Shown here one piece after another: positions 36,005 through 45,484 of a DNA stretch of 64,000 bases; position 1 is the first letter of the stretch, and each line of letters opens with the position of its first letter. The notes beneath the pieces are model-generated. The model was not told where the DNA came from. It made no database searches and was given only the letters and a program-made list of their open reading frames with translations. Made by a program: the position numbers and the translations under genes. Origin of the DNA: SIG603 sp964370635 (lineage in GTDB: Bacteria > Bacillota > Clostridia > Oscillospirales > Acutalibacteraceae); contig CAYJJU010000004.1 in the NCBI GenBank assembly GCA_964370635.1, positions 62,001-126,000 of the forward strand. Direction: 5' to 3'.

Positions 36005-37174
36005 ATGGAAGCTATTACAAATTTCTTAGAGCAAACCGGTTTTGCTCAAATATCAGATAATCCCTTAAACCTTGTTATGATAGCTCTGTCATGTTTCTTA
36101 CTCTATCTTGCAATTGTCAAAAAATTCGAGCCACTACTGCTACTTCCCATAGCTTTCGGTATGCTTTTAACAAACTTACCGGGCGCAGGACTTTTCCACC
36201 CCGAGCTTTTTGCAGAGGGTCATGTTCACTGGGAGCTTTTCGCAGCGGGTGACGGCGTAGGACTTATTGACTATCTATATCTTGGAGTTAAACTTGGAAT
36301 TTACCCATCACTTATATTCATAGGTGTTGGTGCTATGACAGACTTTGGACCACTAATCGCAAATCCAAAAAGCTTGCTTTTAGGTGCAGCGGCTCAAGTG
36401 GGAATTTTCGCAACCTTTATAGGTGCGACACTAATGGGCTTTACTCAAGCAGAGGCAGGCTCTATTGGTATTATCGGTGGTGCAGACGGACCTACGGCTA
36501 TTTATCTTACAAGCCAACTTGCTCCGCATCTTTTAGGTGCAATAGCAGTTGCGGCGTACTCATACATGGCACTAGTTCCTGTTATTCAGCCTCCAATAAT
36601 GAAAGCGTTGACCTCAAAACAAGAGCGTCAAATCGAAATGAAGCAACTTAGAACAGTTACAAGAACAGAGAAAGTTTTATTCCCTATCATTGTAACAATA
36701 TTCGTATCGCTTATCTTACCATCGGCGGCTCCGCTAATCGGTGCTTTAATGCTTGGTAACCTAATGCGTGAGAGCGGTGTTGTTGAAAGACTTAGCAAGA
36801 CAGTTCAAAACGAGCTTATGAATATAGTAACAATATTCCTTGGAATTTCAGTTGGTGCAACTGCAACTGCTGAAGCATTCTTAAAACTTGAAACAATTCA
36901 AATCATGGTAATGGGTGTTGTTGCTTTTGCTATAGGTACAGCAGGTGGCGTTTTACTTGCAAAACTTATGAACCTATTTGTAAAAGACAAAATCAATCCT
37001 CTTATTGGCTCTGCAGGCGTTTCTGCCGTTCCAATGGCTGCAAGGGTTTCACAAATGGTGGGACAAAAAGAGAAGCCTACAAACTTCCTACTAATGCATG
37101 CTATGGGACCAAACGTTGCCGGTGTTATCGGTTCAGCGGTTGCAGCAGGCGTGTTCTTAGCACTGTTTTCATAA
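36005..37174 (+). CDS. oadB: Na+-translocating decarboxylase beta subunit
   Basis: A 389-residue polytopic membrane protein that decarboxylates carboxybiotin and pumps Na+ out. Seen: LLLLPIAFGMLLTNLP, IFIGVGAMTDFGPLIANPKS with the Na+-site Asp, GIIGGADGPTAIYLTSQLAP, and NPLIGSAGVSAVPMAARVSQ. These are the hallmark conserved segments of OadB/GcdB/MmdB. GAGTGC upstream is a weak ribosome site. Which of the three enzymes it belongs to is decided by the alpha subunit next door. Confidence 0.95.
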   Translation: MEAITNFLEQTGFAQISDNPLNLVMIALSCFLLYLAIVKKFEPLLLLPIAFGMLLTNLPGAGLFHPELFAEGHVHWELFAAGDGVGLIDYLYLGVKLGIYPSLIFIGVGAMTDFGPLIANPKSLLLGAAAQVGIFATFIGATLMGFTQAEAGSIGIIGGADGPTAIYLTSQLAPHLLGAIAVAAYSYMALVPVIQPPIMKALTSKQERQIEMKQLRTVTRTEKVLFPIIVTIFVSLILPSAAPLIGALMLGNLMRESGVVERLSKTVQNELMNIVTIFLGISVGATATAEAFLKLETIQIMVMGVVAFAIGTAGGVLLAKLMNLFVKDKINPLIGSAGVSAVPMAARVSQMVGQKEKPTNFLLMHAMGPNVAGVIGSAVAAGVFLALFS

Positions 37175-37222
37175 ATAATAATAAATACTCTTCGGTATTA
37201 ATCCGATGAAAGGAACGAGATT

Positions 37223-38710
37223 ATGGCAAAAAATCCATTAAAAATTACTGATACTATCCTACGTGATGCTCACCAATCTCAAGCTGCTACTCGTATGAGA
37301 ATTGAAGACATGCTTCCTGCGTGTGAAATTCTTGACGATGCAGGTTATTGGTCTTTAGAGTGCTGGGGTGGAGCTACATTTGATGCTTGTATGAGATTTT
37401 TGAATGAAGATCCATGGGAAAGACTTAGGGCGCTTAAAAAAGCTATGCCAAAAACTCCTCTTCAAATGCTTTTAAGAGGACAAAATATCCTAGGTTACAA
37501 GCACTATGCAGACGATATGGTTGAGCAATTTTGCAAAAAATCAATCGAAAACGGCATAAATGTTGTCCGTATTTTCGATGCGCTTAACGACACAAGAAAC
37601 ATGGAAGCTGCTATGAAATTCACTAAATTTTACGGTGGTACTTGTGAAACTGCTATCAGTTACACAACAAGCCCTGTTCACAGTGAGCAATATTTCGTAG
37701 AACTTGCTATGAAACTTGAAGAAATGGGTGCAGACGTTATCTGTATCAAAGACATGGCAAACTTATTGCTTCCTTATGATGCATTTAGCCTTGTTAAAAA
37801 ACTAAAAGAGAGAGTTGGAATTCCTATCCATCTTCACACTCACAACACATCAGGTACAGGCGACATGACAAACCTTATGGCCGCTCAAGCCGGTGTTGAT
37901 ATCGTTGACTGTGCGCTTTCTCCAATGGCTAACGGTACAGCTCAACCTGCAACAGAATCTATGGTTGCAACACTAAAAGGTACAAGCAGAGACACAGGAA
38001 TTGACCTTGCTAAGCTTTCTGATGCGGCGGCTCACTTTAGAAAAGTTGCTCAAAAGCTAAAAGACGAAGGCCACCTAGATCCAAAAGTATTAAGTGTTGA
38101 CACAAATACACTTTTATACCAAGTACCAGGCGGTATGCTTTCAAACCTTATCTCTCAGCTAAAACAAGCAAATGCTGAAGATAAATATTATGATGTTCTT
38201 GCTGAAATTCCAAGAGTTAGAAAAGACTTTGGTTACCCACCACTTGTTACTCCAACTAGCCAAATTGTTGGTTCACAAGCCGTGTTTAACATTATTTCAG
38301 GCGGACGTTACAAAATGGTTACTAAAGAGTCAAAAGGTCTTTTAAGAGGCGAGTACGGACAACTTCCAGCACCAGTTAATGAAGACGTTCGTAAACAATG
38401 CATAGGCGACGATGAAGTTATCACCGGCCGTCCTGCAGACCTTCTAACTCCAGAGCTTGAAAACTACAAAAAAGAGCTTGGCGATAAAGCAAAATGCGAA
38501 GAAGATGTTCTAAGCTATGCGCTATTCCCACAAGTTGCTCTAAAATTCTTTGAAACAAGAGATAACCCACAAGCGGCGGCTCCAGCACCTGCTCCAAAAG
38601 CAGCGGCTCCGGCTCCAGCACCACAAGCGGCTCCTGCACCTGCAGCAGCGCCTGTACAAGACGGTGGCGTAAGAACTCTTTATATCGAAGATTTAACTGG
38701 CTCACTATAA
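37223..38710 (+). CDS. oadA: oxaloacetate decarboxylase alpha subunit, carboxyltransferase part without biotin domain
   Basis: A 495-residue carboxyltransferase subunit that moves CO2 from oxaloacetate to biotin. Seen: DTILRDAHQSQAATRMR, the carboxylated-lysine and metal motif VICIKDMANLL, LHTHNTSGTGDMTNL with metal His residues, and VPGGMLSNL. OadA usually runs on to a biotinyl domain after its Ala/Pro linker; here the linker (about residues 450-480) ends in a short tail, VRTLYIEDLTGSL, and the biotin domain is the separate gene at 35606. Oxaloacetate (or pyruvate as acceptor) is favoured over malonyl or glutaconyl substrates by the transferase type. A terminator follows. Confidence 0.93.
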   Translation: MAKNPLKITDTILRDAHQSQAATRMRIEDMLPACEILDDAGYWSLECWGGATFDACMRFLNEDPWERLRALKKAMPKTPLQMLLRGQNILGYKHYADDMVEQFCKKSIENGINVVRIFDALNDTRNMEAAMKFTKFYGGTCETAISYTTSPVHSEQYFVELAMKLEEMGADVICIKDMANLLLPYDAFSLVKKLKERVGIPIHLHTHNTSGTGDMTNLMAAQAGVDIVDCALSPMANGTAQPATESMVATLKGTSRDTGIDLAKLSDAAAHFRKVAQKLKDEGHLDPKVLSVDTNTLLYQVPGGMLSNLISQLKQANAEDKYYDVLAEIPRVRKDFGYPPLVTPTSQIVGSQAVFNIISGGRYKMVTKESKGLLRGEYGQLPAPVNEDVRKQCIGDDEVITGRPADLLTPELENYKKELGDKAKCEEDVLSYALFPQVALKFFETRDNPQAAAPAPAPKAAAPAPAPQAAPAPAAAPVQDGGVRTLYIEDLTGSL

Positions 38711-38715
38711 TAAAG

Positions 38716-38743
38716 AAATCCACCCTTCGGGGTGGATTTTTTT
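38716..38743 (+). terminator. rho-independent terminator of the decarboxylase operon
   Basis: AAATCCACCC, loop TTCG, GGGTGGATTT and further T. Perfect stem starting 6 bases after the oadA stop. Confidence 0.94.
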
Positions 38744-38756
38744 ATTAGTTGAGAGT

Positions 38757-38898
38757 TGTGGTGAAATGCTTCGCATTTTTTGATTATATATTTGACAAAA
38801 CCACAATTTCCGTTGTAGGGCAAGGGCTCTGCTCTTGCCTTTTTTGTTTAATAAATTTCGTGGTGACCATGCGGAACGGTCAAGACCGTTCCCTACAA
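38757..38898. repeat. composite of dispersed hairpin repeats (families A, B and D)
   Basis: Family A hairpin AAATGC-TTC-GCATTT at 38764-38778. Family B runs from 38815 to 38839 (GTAGGGCAAGGGC, TCT, GCTCTTGCC). Family D hairpin GGAACGGTC/GACCGTTCC (38873-38892) ends CCCTACAATCA. The GTAGGG head of B and the CCCTAC tail of D form an inverted pair, so 38813-38898 looks like one unit. The element supplies or overlaps the stop codon of the minus-strand radical SAM gene. Confidence 0.65.
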
Positions 38899-39501
38899 TC
38901 AACTATAATAGTTTCTAAGTCTAAAATTTATCCCAAGCTCTTTTGCTAGTTTTTTGCTTTCATTTATATCGTCTTCGGGTATAGTGTCTACCACTGTAAA
39001 TACCGTGTTTTTTACGTATTTACTAACATTTTGCGAGAATTTCAACATCTCTTCAAAAGATTTTTCGCCAAAGCATGGATTTGTTACGTTTAAATATTTT
39101 TCTTTATTTGGCGAGTTTAAACTAATGGACACGGTATCAAACATATTTTCAAATAAATGCTCAGTGCTCATCTTGTTAATTAAATTAGAAAGCCCGTTTG
39201 TGTTAAGCTTTATATGTATGTCGCTAATATTTCTAACAAACTTGCAAATTTCTATCATGTCAAAAAGACGCTCGGTGGGTTCGCCAAATCCACAAAAAAC
39301 AAGCTCATCATAATCGCTTAAATTCACTTTTTTAAATTCATCAAAAATTTCTTCCATGCTCGGCTCGTGTGAAAGCCATAGGCTATCTACTTTTCCCACC
39401 GACTCGCTTGTGTTTCTAATGCAAAAAGTACATGCACATGGACATTTGTTTGTAATATTGACATATAATCCATTTTTTACTTCGTATAAAATATTATGCA
39501 T
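38899..39501 (-). CDS. TatD family-associated radical SAM protein
   Basis: A 200-residue small radical SAM protein of the TatD-linked family. Seen: YVNITNKCPCACTFCIRN with the cluster motif CxxxCxxC, the glycine-rich FCGFGEPTER, and LNTNGLSNLI. Length and wording match the family, usually encoded beside or fused to a TatD nuclease gene; none is in the window. Substrate unknown. AAAGGA precedes the ATG. The stop lies in the dispersed repeat. Confidence 0.88.
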   Translation of the reverse strand: MHNILYEVKNGLYVNITNKCPCACTFCIRNTSESVGKVDSLWLSHEPSMEEIFDEFKKVNLSDYDELVFCGFGEPTERLFDMIEICKFVRNISDIHIKLNTNGLSNLINKMSTEHLFENMFDTVSISLNSPNKEKYLNVTNPCFGEKSFEEMLKFSQNVSKYVKNTVFTVVDTIPEDDINESKKLAKELGINFRLRNYYS

Positions 39502-39687
39502 TTCTTATCCTTTCAAATATTAAATTGCTAAAAATGTGGTTATTAAGCCCTGATATAGTAAATACTATAAATTATAAGTTTATTATATCAAAGTAGAAGA
39601 ATTTTATCAAGATGCAGTTCAATAATTTACTACAATAAAAACAATATTATGTAAACTAATCTAGAGTGTAAATTAATATTTAAATAC

Positions 39688-39716
39688 TTGATTTTTGCTT
39701 TTTGAAATGATATAAT
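39688..39716 (+). promoter_or_regulatory. promoter of the type IV pilus operon
   Basis: TTGATT (39688-39693), 17 bases, TATAAT (39711-39716), with TG one base before the -10. It lies about 65 bases before the pilB start. The rest of the 280-base gap (39502-39687) is A/T rich with no other feature seen. Confidence 0.8.
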
Positions 39717-39782
39717 GTATTAAATACGCAAATAATATAAAAAAATATGTTTACCAATACAATTTATAAAGGGGAATGGAAA

Positions 39783-41489
39783 ATGGAAAATGCCGCTCCA
39801 AAGCATTTTAGGCTGGGCGATTTACTTATTGAGCAAGGACTTATCACTGAAAATCAGCTTAAGCAAGCCCTTGAAATGCAGAAAAAAAATAAAAAACATT
39901 TAGGCGACTGTCTTATTTCTATGGGGTTTGTGAGCGATGATAACATTGCATCGGCCCTTGAGGTTCAGCTTGGAATACCCAGAATTGAGCTTCGTGGAGT
40001 GAGGATTGACCCCGACTTAATAAATATGTTTAGCGGCACTATGCTTAGAAAGTACGACGTTTTACCCGTTGCCTATACCGATGAAAGTCGCACGGCAATT
40101 GTACTTGCAATGGCAAACCCCTTAGACGTGACTGCACAGGACGACGTGTCTATAATAAGCAACTGCATGATAGAGAGAAAAATTGCGACCTTAGGCGAAA
40201 TTAACGCAGTTTTAGATAAATATTTTGGCACGGGTGAAGCCATGTCGGCGGCTCAGCAATACTCAAAAGAGCGTGAAAGCCAAATGCAGCAAATTGAGGC
40301 GGCAGAGGCGGCGCAACAAGGCGAGCTTGAAAATGCACCGATAGTTCAGCTTGTTCGCTCAATAATTGAGCAGGCCGCGCGTCAAAGGGCGAGTGATATA
40401 CACATAGAAGCACTTGAAAAACAGGTGCGTATAAGATATAGAATAGACGGTGCACTTTCTGAAAAAATGCTTTACGACATAAGGCTTTTACCGGCAATTG
40501 CCACACGTGTAAAAATTATGGCAGGCCTTGATATCTCAGAGAAAAGAAAGCCACAGGACGGGCGCATCAGCTTGATGGTCGACAAGACAGACTATGATAT
40601 TCGTGTATCTTTGCTTCCGTCGACTTTTGGTGAAAAAATTGTTATGCGTCTTGCGACAAGCTCTACTTTCTCCATGACTAAAACAGACCTTGGAATGTAT
40701 GATTTTGAGCTTGAGACCTTTGAGACAATACTTTCAAATCCAAGCGGAATTATACTGGTAACAGGCCCTACAGGTAGTGGTAAGTCCACTACTTTATACA
40801 CTGCGGTCTCAGAGCTTAACGATGAAACGGTTAATATAATCACGGTTGAAGACCCTGTAGAGGCAAATATTTCTGGCGTAAATCAAGTTCAGGTAAACCC
40901 AAGGGCAGAGCTTACATTTGCGACGGCACTGCGCTCTATTTTAAGGCAGGACCCCGACATTATTATGATAGGTGAGATAAGGGACTATGAAACGGCATCG
41001 ATTGCGGTGCAGGCATCAATCACAGGTCACCTTGTTGTAAGCACCTTGCATACAAATTCGGCGGCGGCTACGATAACAAGACTTTTAGACATGAATATAG
41101 AATCCTTCCTGCTTGCGGATTCCATAGTGGGTGTCATAGCGCAAAGACTGGTAAGAAGGCTTTGTTCTTACTGCAAAACACCAAGGCAGGCAACGGAGTA
41201 TGAAAAGCAAATTTTACATGTTTCCCAAAATGAAGAGATTCAAGTTTTTGACCCTGTGGGTTGTCCAAAATGTAATGAAAGCGGTTTTTACGGGCGTATA
41301 GGTGTTTATGAAATCATGGCAATGACGCCACAGCTTCGTAAAATTATTACAGACAAAGGTAGCACAGAGCAAATTGCAAGTCTTGCAATTAAAAACGGAA
41401 TGAACACGCTTAAAATGAGTGCTGCAAGGCATGTTAAAAACGGAATAACTACCATAGCGGAGATGAAAAAAGTTTCTATTGAAGAATAA
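39783..41489 (+). CDS. pilB: type IV pilus assembly ATPase PilB
   Basis: A 568-residue extension ATPase. Seen: an N-terminal MshEN domain (LGDLLIEQGLITENQLKQAL, about residues 11-30), the secretion ATPase core with RQRASDIHIE, Walker A GPTGSGKST (about 327), Asp box, Walker B RQDPDIIMIGEIRD, His box STLHTNSA, and the zinc-binding pairs CSYCK (461) and CPKC (493). The start at ATG 39783 has AAAGGGG upstream; an earlier ATG at 39747 has no site. It powers pilus extension at the membrane; first gene of the pilus run. Confidence 0.94.
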   Translation: MENAAPKHFRLGDLLIEQGLITENQLKQALEMQKKNKKHLGDCLISMGFVSDDNIASALEVQLGIPRIELRGVRIDPDLINMFSGTMLRKYDVLPVAYTDESRTAIVLAMANPLDVTAQDDVSIISNCMIERKIATLGEINAVLDKYFGTGEAMSAAQQYSKERESQMQQIEAAEAAQQGELENAPIVQLVRSIIEQAARQRASDIHIEALEKQVRIRYRIDGALSEKMLYDIRLLPAIATRVKIMAGLDISEKRKPQDGRISLMVDKTDYDIRVSLLPSTFGEKIVMRLATSSTFSMTKTDLGMYDFELETFETILSNPSGIILVTGPTGSGKSTTLYTAVSELNDETVNIITVEDPVEANISGVNQVQVNPRAELTFATALRSILRQDPDIIMIGEIRDYETASIAVQASITGHLVVSTLHTNSAAATITRLLDMNIESFLLADSIVGVIAQRLVRRLCSYCKTPRQATEYEKQILHVSQNEEIQVFDPVGCPKCNESGFYGRIGVYEIMAMTPQLRKIITDKGSTEQIASLAIKNGMNTLKMSAARHVKNGITTIAEMKKVSIEE

Positions 41490-41517
41490 TTTATTAAAGT
41501 GAAGAGGGTTGATATTT

Positions 41518-42573
41518 GTGGCAAGTTTTTTTGAACTTATTGATAAGACGGTAAATATGCATGCATCTGATTTGCATATTACCGTAGGGCTTCCCCCAAT
41601 GGCAAGGGTAGACGGCACGCTAATTGCGATGTCGGAAGAGAGAATGAAAAGTGAAGAGATTTACGAGTTTTGCAAAGAGGCTTTAAGCGATAAGCAGCTT
41701 TCCACACTTGAGGAAAAGGGAGAGCTCGACTTTGCTTTTTCGGCGCCTTCAATGGGAAGGTTTCGTATAAACGCATTTAAACAAAGAGGCTCGTATGCGA
41801 TTGCCGCCCGTGTAGTTAACATGACTATACCCTCGCCCGAAAAATTAGGACTTCCTCCGGCACTTGTCGAAATGTGCGACAAAAAAAGAGGACTTGTTCT
41901 TGTAACGGGCGCAACAGGTAGCGGTAAATCCACAACACTTGCAAGTTTAATAAATGTTATAAACCACAGGCATAACCATCATATTATCACTGTAGAAGAC
42001 CCTATAGAGTATCTTCACAGGCATGATAAATCTGTAATAAATCAGCGTGAAATAGGAAGCGACACCCTGAGTTTTTCAAATGCTTTAAGGGGCGCTTTAA
42101 GACAGGACCCTGATGTAATACTCGTGGGTGAGATGAGAGACCTTGAAACTATTTCAATTGCGGTTACTGCGGCCGAAACAGGTCACCTTGTCTTATCAAC
42201 GCTACATACCATAGGCGCTGTAAACACGATAGACAGAATTATAGACGTGTTCGAGCCTGCACAGCAACAGCAAATAAGGACTCAGCTTGCAGACGTTTTG
42301 CAGTGCGTGGTATCGCAACAGCTTATACCGAAAATAGACGGCGGACGTGTTGCGGCGTTTGAAGTAATGCTCACAAACAGTGCAATTAGAAACAATATAA
42401 GGGAAGCAAAAACCTTCCAAATTCAGTCTGCAATCCAGACCAACCAAAAAATCGGAATGAGAACCATGGATGATGCGCTTTATGAACTGTATCAACAAGA
42501 CTTAATTTCGGCAGAAAATACCATAGCCTACGCACAAGACAGAGTGGCGATAAGAAAAAGAATGATGTTTTAG
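41518..42573 (+). CDS. pilT: type IV pilus retraction ATPase PilT
   Basis: A 351-residue retraction motor. Seen: HASDLHITVGLPPMARVDG, Walker A GATGSGKST (about residue 131), Walker B RQDPDVILVGEMRD, and the PilT-type AETGHLVLSTLHT; no zinc site, which separates it from PilB. I choose GTG 41518, 9 bases after GAGGG; a TTG at 41509 abuts the site. Its presence implies retractable, twitching-capable pili. Confidence 0.94.
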   Translation: MASFFELIDKTVNMHASDLHITVGLPPMARVDGTLIAMSEERMKSEEIYEFCKEALSDKQLSTLEEKGELDFAFSAPSMGRFRINAFKQRGSYAIAARVVNMTIPSPEKLGLPPALVEMCDKKRGLVLVTGATGSGKSTTLASLINVINHRHNHHIITVEDPIEYLHRHDKSVINQREIGSDTLSFSNALRGALRQDPDVILVGEMRDLETISIAVTAAETGHLVLSTLHTIGAVNTIDRIIDVFEPAQQQQIRTQLADVLQCVVSQQLIPKIDGGRVAAFEVMLTNSAIRNNIREAKTFQIQSAIQTNQKIGMRTMDDALYELYQQDLISAENTIAYAQDRVAIRKRMMF

Positions 42574-42589
42574 TAATTAATAATTAATA

Positions 42590-42614
42590 GTAGGGCAAGG
42601 GCTCTGCTCTTGCC
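42590..42614. repeat. dispersed hairpin repeat, family B (copy 2)
   Basis: These 25 bases are identical to 38815-38839 (GTAGGGCAAGGGC, TCT, GCTCTTGCC). An AAGGTTTCCAC tail follows, shared with the family C copies. It lies between pilT and pilC inside the pilus operon. Confidence 0.8.
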
Positions 42615-42676
42615 ACAAGGTTTCCACAAAGCATAAATTCTCCATTATAAATTAATAAAAAAGTAGAGGTGAAGAG

Positions 42677-43894
42677 ATGGCGACGTTTAATTATACTGCC
42701 ATGGATAGAAGCGGAAAAGAGATAAAATCCTCGGTGGAGGCGGAGTCAAAGGAAGCGGCAGTCGCCCTTATCAAGGCGGAGGGAAATATTCCGATATCGG
42801 TAAGCGAAATAAGTGCTTTAAATAGGGATATAAACCTGTCTTTTGTACAGCCAAAGCCAAAGGTGAGGGATTTATCCGTCTTTTGCCGTCAATTTGTAAG
42901 TATAGTAAATGCAGGCGTTCCCATTGCAAGTGCCCTTGAAATGCTATCAGAGCAAACAGAAAATGCAATGCTATCAAAAGCCATAGATGAATGTAAAATA
43001 AGCATACAGTCTGGTACTTCTTTATCAGAAGCCATGGCGGTGCACGATAAAATATTCCCACCGTATTTTGTAACCATGGTGGAAGCAGGCGAGGCCTCGG
43101 GTAGCTTGGAAGTGGCGTTTGAGCGAATGGCAATACAGTTTGAAAAAGACAATAAGGTAAAGGCCATGGCAAGAAAGGCTACGATTTACCCCGTGGCAAT
43201 ACTTGTAATTGCGATGGGCGTTATAGCGCTTTTACTTGCATTTGTAATACCGCAGTTTGAAAGCATGCTAACAGACCTTGGCACAGAGCTTCCGGCACTG
43301 ACTCAGATAGTTGTGGCGGCGAGTGACTTTTTACAAGATTACTGGTATATAGTCCTAGGACTGCTTGCACTGTTAATTTTTACAGGCAAGGTATTTGTGG
43401 ACTCAACTGTGGGAAAATATGCTATAGCACGAATGCAACTGAGAATACCACTTGTAAAGTCCTTGGTAACAAAAACTTCTTCTGCAAGACTTTGCAGAAC
43501 CATGTCCACGCTGATGGCGGCAGGTATTCCGATAATCGAGGCGATAGACATAGTATCAAACACCATGTCGAATGTGCTTTTTAGGGATGCCTTAATCTCT
43601 GCTAAAGACGATGTCGCAATGGGCACACCGTTTTCAGAGCCTTTGGAAAGGGCAGGGATTTTCCCACCCATGGTAAAGCATATGATTAAAATAGGCGAAG
43701 AAGTGGGCGATATCGAAGGAATGATGGAAAAGACCGCAGACTATTATGAAGAAGAGACAGAAACAGCGGTACAAGCACTAATAGCAATCATGGAGCCCGT
43801 AATAATAATGGTTCTAGCCTTAGTAGTCGGTGTCATAGTAATGGCGGTAATGCTACCTATGATGGAAATGATGAACGGACTTGGGAATATGTGA
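42677..43894 (+). CDS. pilC: type IV pilus inner-membrane platform protein PilC
   Basis: A 405-residue platform protein with two T2SF domains. Seen: FCRQFVSIVNAGVPIASALEML and its repeat RLCRTMSTLMAAGIPIIEAIDIV, and paired EAGEASGSLEVAFERM and IGEEVGDIEGMMEKTA. Three or four membrane segments (about residues 168, 220 and 375) are visible. It couples the ATPases to pilin assembly. Confidence 0.95.
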   Translation: MATFNYTAMDRSGKEIKSSVEAESKEAAVALIKAEGNIPISVSEISALNRDINLSFVQPKPKVRDLSVFCRQFVSIVNAGVPIASALEMLSEQTENAMLSKAIDECKISIQSGTSLSEAMAVHDKIFPPYFVTMVEAGEASGSLEVAFERMAIQFEKDNKVKAMARKATIYPVAILVIAMGVIALLLAFVIPQFESMLTDLGTELPALTQIVVAASDFLQDYWYIVLGLLALLIFTGKVFVDSTVGKYAIARMQLRIPLVKSLVTKTSSARLCRTMSTLMAAGIPIIEAIDIVSNTMSNVLFRDALISAKDDVAMGTPFSEPLERAGIFPPMVKHMIKIGEEVGDIEGMMEKTADYYEEETETAVQALIAIMEPVIIMVLALVVGVIVMAVMLPMMEMMNGLGNM

Positions 43895-43932
43895 TTGTAA
43901 TTAATAATTGATAATTAATAATGAATAATTAA

Positions 43933-43961
43933 GGTGAAATGCTTCGCATTTTTTGATTATA
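43933..43961. repeat. dispersed hairpin repeat, family A (copy 3)
   Basis: GGTGAAATGC, TTC, GCATTTTTTGATTATA. It follows an A/T-rich run made of TAATTAATAATTGATAATTAAT-like words (43900-43930; see also 42572-42588 and 45444-45470). Confidence 0.7.
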
Positions 43962-44010
43962 AACCTACCATAACTTATTCACTATTAACTATTACTTCTT
44001 ACCTCAAAAT

Positions 44011-44046
44011 GTAGGGGCGACGTTTCGTCGTCCGTAAGGTTTCCGC
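44011..44046. repeat. dispersed hairpin repeat, family C (copy 1)
   Basis: GTAGGGGCGACG, TTT, CGTCGTCC and an AAGGTTTCCGC tail. Its partner is at 47817. A second hairpin, TAAACCC/GGGTTTA with a 15-base loop, lies between this copy and the pilin gene and may shape the pilin mRNA leader. Confidence 0.75.
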
Positions 44047-44139
44047 AGAACCACCACAAAATTAGATTTAAACCCGATTTTAAGGGACTTGGGTTTATAT
44101 ATAAAAATTAAAATTACCTTAAAAGGAGTATGAACTAAA

Positions 44140-44658
44140 ATGCAAAATGTAATGAAAAGATTAAAAGCAAAAAAAGCAAATAAAGGTTTTACAATGGTTG
44201 AGCTAATTATTGTTATAGCTATCATAGCTGTCCTAGCGGCTGTTCTAGCGCCACAATACTTACGCTTCGTAGAGGAATCAAGAGTATCGACAGACATGTC
44301 AACAGCTACAAGCATAGAAACAGCGGTTAATGTTCTTATAGCCGATGGTACGGTGAAATTGCCAACACCTGGAACAGGAGAAACTACTTCAACAGCTACA
44401 TTAACATGGGATACAAAAAATGGAGATTTGGAGTATGCGGTAACAGTTGGTACGGCGGTGACTGCTGCAGCTACGGTAGAAGATGAACTTTACAAACTTT
44501 TAAATGTTAATGCAGTTAATACTGCTACAGATGTACCAAAATTAAAAGCTGGTAGCACAATTGCCACAAACGCTAATGTAGTATGGACAATAACAGTAGA
44601 TGGCGATGATATTACAGTTGTACCAAATCCAGATTTTACTACTAAATGGGCTGACTAA
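44140..44658 (+). CDS. pilA: type IV pilin (major subunit candidate)
   Basis: A 172-residue prepilin. Seen: a basic leader ending KANKG, the cleavage and methylation motif KGFTMVELIIVIAIIAVLAAVLAP with Glu at mature position 5, and a Thr-rich, Cys-free globular part (VNVLIADGTVKLPTPGTGETTSTATLTWD, key blocks given). The start at 44140 has AAAAGGAG upstream. It is the only short pilin directly after the motor genes, so it is the best candidate for the major subunit. No disulfide is possible, unlike many Gram-negative pilins. Confidence 0.9.
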   Translation: MQNVMKRLKAKKANKGFTMVELIIVIAIIAVLAAVLAPQYLRFVEESRVSTDMSTATSIETAVNVLIADGTVKLPTPGTGETTSTATLTWDTKNGDLEYAVTVGTAVTAAATVEDELYKLLNVNAVNTATDVPKLKAGSTIATNANVVWTITVDGDDITVVPNPDFTTKWAD

Positions 44659-44681
44659 TTAAACTTTGAAAGGTTTACACT

Positions 44682-45443
44682 ATGGATTTTATCACACTTT
44701 ATATGTACATTTTAGTATGGCTTTTGGGAATTTGCATAGGCAGTTTTTTAAATGTTGTAATCTATCGTATGCCTAAGGGAGAAAGTGTGGTAGTTGGACA
44801 TTCATATTGTCCAAAATGCAAGAAAAGACTAAAATGGTATGAACTTTTTCCGATATTTTCCTATATATTTTTAAGAGGAAAATGTAAAGACTGTAAAAAC
44901 CAAATATCGCTTTGGTATCCCTTAACCGAAGCGATAAACGGTTTTCTGTTTATACTGATTTTTATGAATTTTGGTCTTAGTTATTACACTTTGCTAAGTT
45001 GGCTTTTTGCATCGGCCCTCTTGGCACTTTCTATAATCGATGCAAAAACAAGGGAAATTCCCTTTAACATTAATATATTTATTGGAATTTTAGGAATAAT
45101 TAATTTAGCGCTGGATTTTGCACACTTACAAGATTATTTACTTGGCGCTGTCGTTGTAAGCGGTTTTTTACTGCTTTTACTGCTCATCTCAGGTGGACGT
45201 GCCATAGGTGGCGGAGATGTAAAACTTATGTTTTTTGCAGGTATTTTTTTAGGACTATTGCCCACCGTATTTTCGTTTTTTATCGCATGCATTATAGCGT
45301 CGATAATACATTTAATAAGGATGAAATTTTTTGGTGCGAAAAGAGATTTAGCACTAGGGCCGTATCTATCTATAGGTTTAATAATAAGCCTTTTGTACGG
45401 ACAAATAATAATAGATTTTTATTTTAGCATGTTGCTTTTATAG
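44682..45443 (+). CDS. pilD: prepilin peptidase (A24 family, with N-methyltransferase zinc region)
   Basis: A 253-residue polytopic peptidase that cleaves prepilin leaders and methylates the new N-terminus. Seen: GSFLNVVIYRMPKGE, two cysteine pairs CPKCKKRLKW and CKDCKNQI, the first catalytic Asp in SIIDAKTREIP and the second in GGGDVKLMFFAG. It processes the four pilin-like proteins of this locus. Confidence 0.95.
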   Translation: MDFITLYMYILVWLLGICIGSFLNVVIYRMPKGESVVVGHSYCPKCKKRLKWYELFPIFSYIFLRGKCKDCKNQISLWYPLTEAINGFLFILIFMNFGLSYYTLLSWLFASALLALSIIDAKTREIPFNINIFIGILGIINLALDFAHLQDYLLGAVVVSGFLLLLLLISGGRAIGGGDVKLMFFAGIFLGLLPTVFSFFIACIIASIIHLIRMKFFGAKRDLALGPYLSIGLIISLLYGQIIIDFYFSMLLL

Positions 45444-45484
45444 TTATTAGTTAATGATTATTAATCAAAAAAGGGGTTTAAAAA

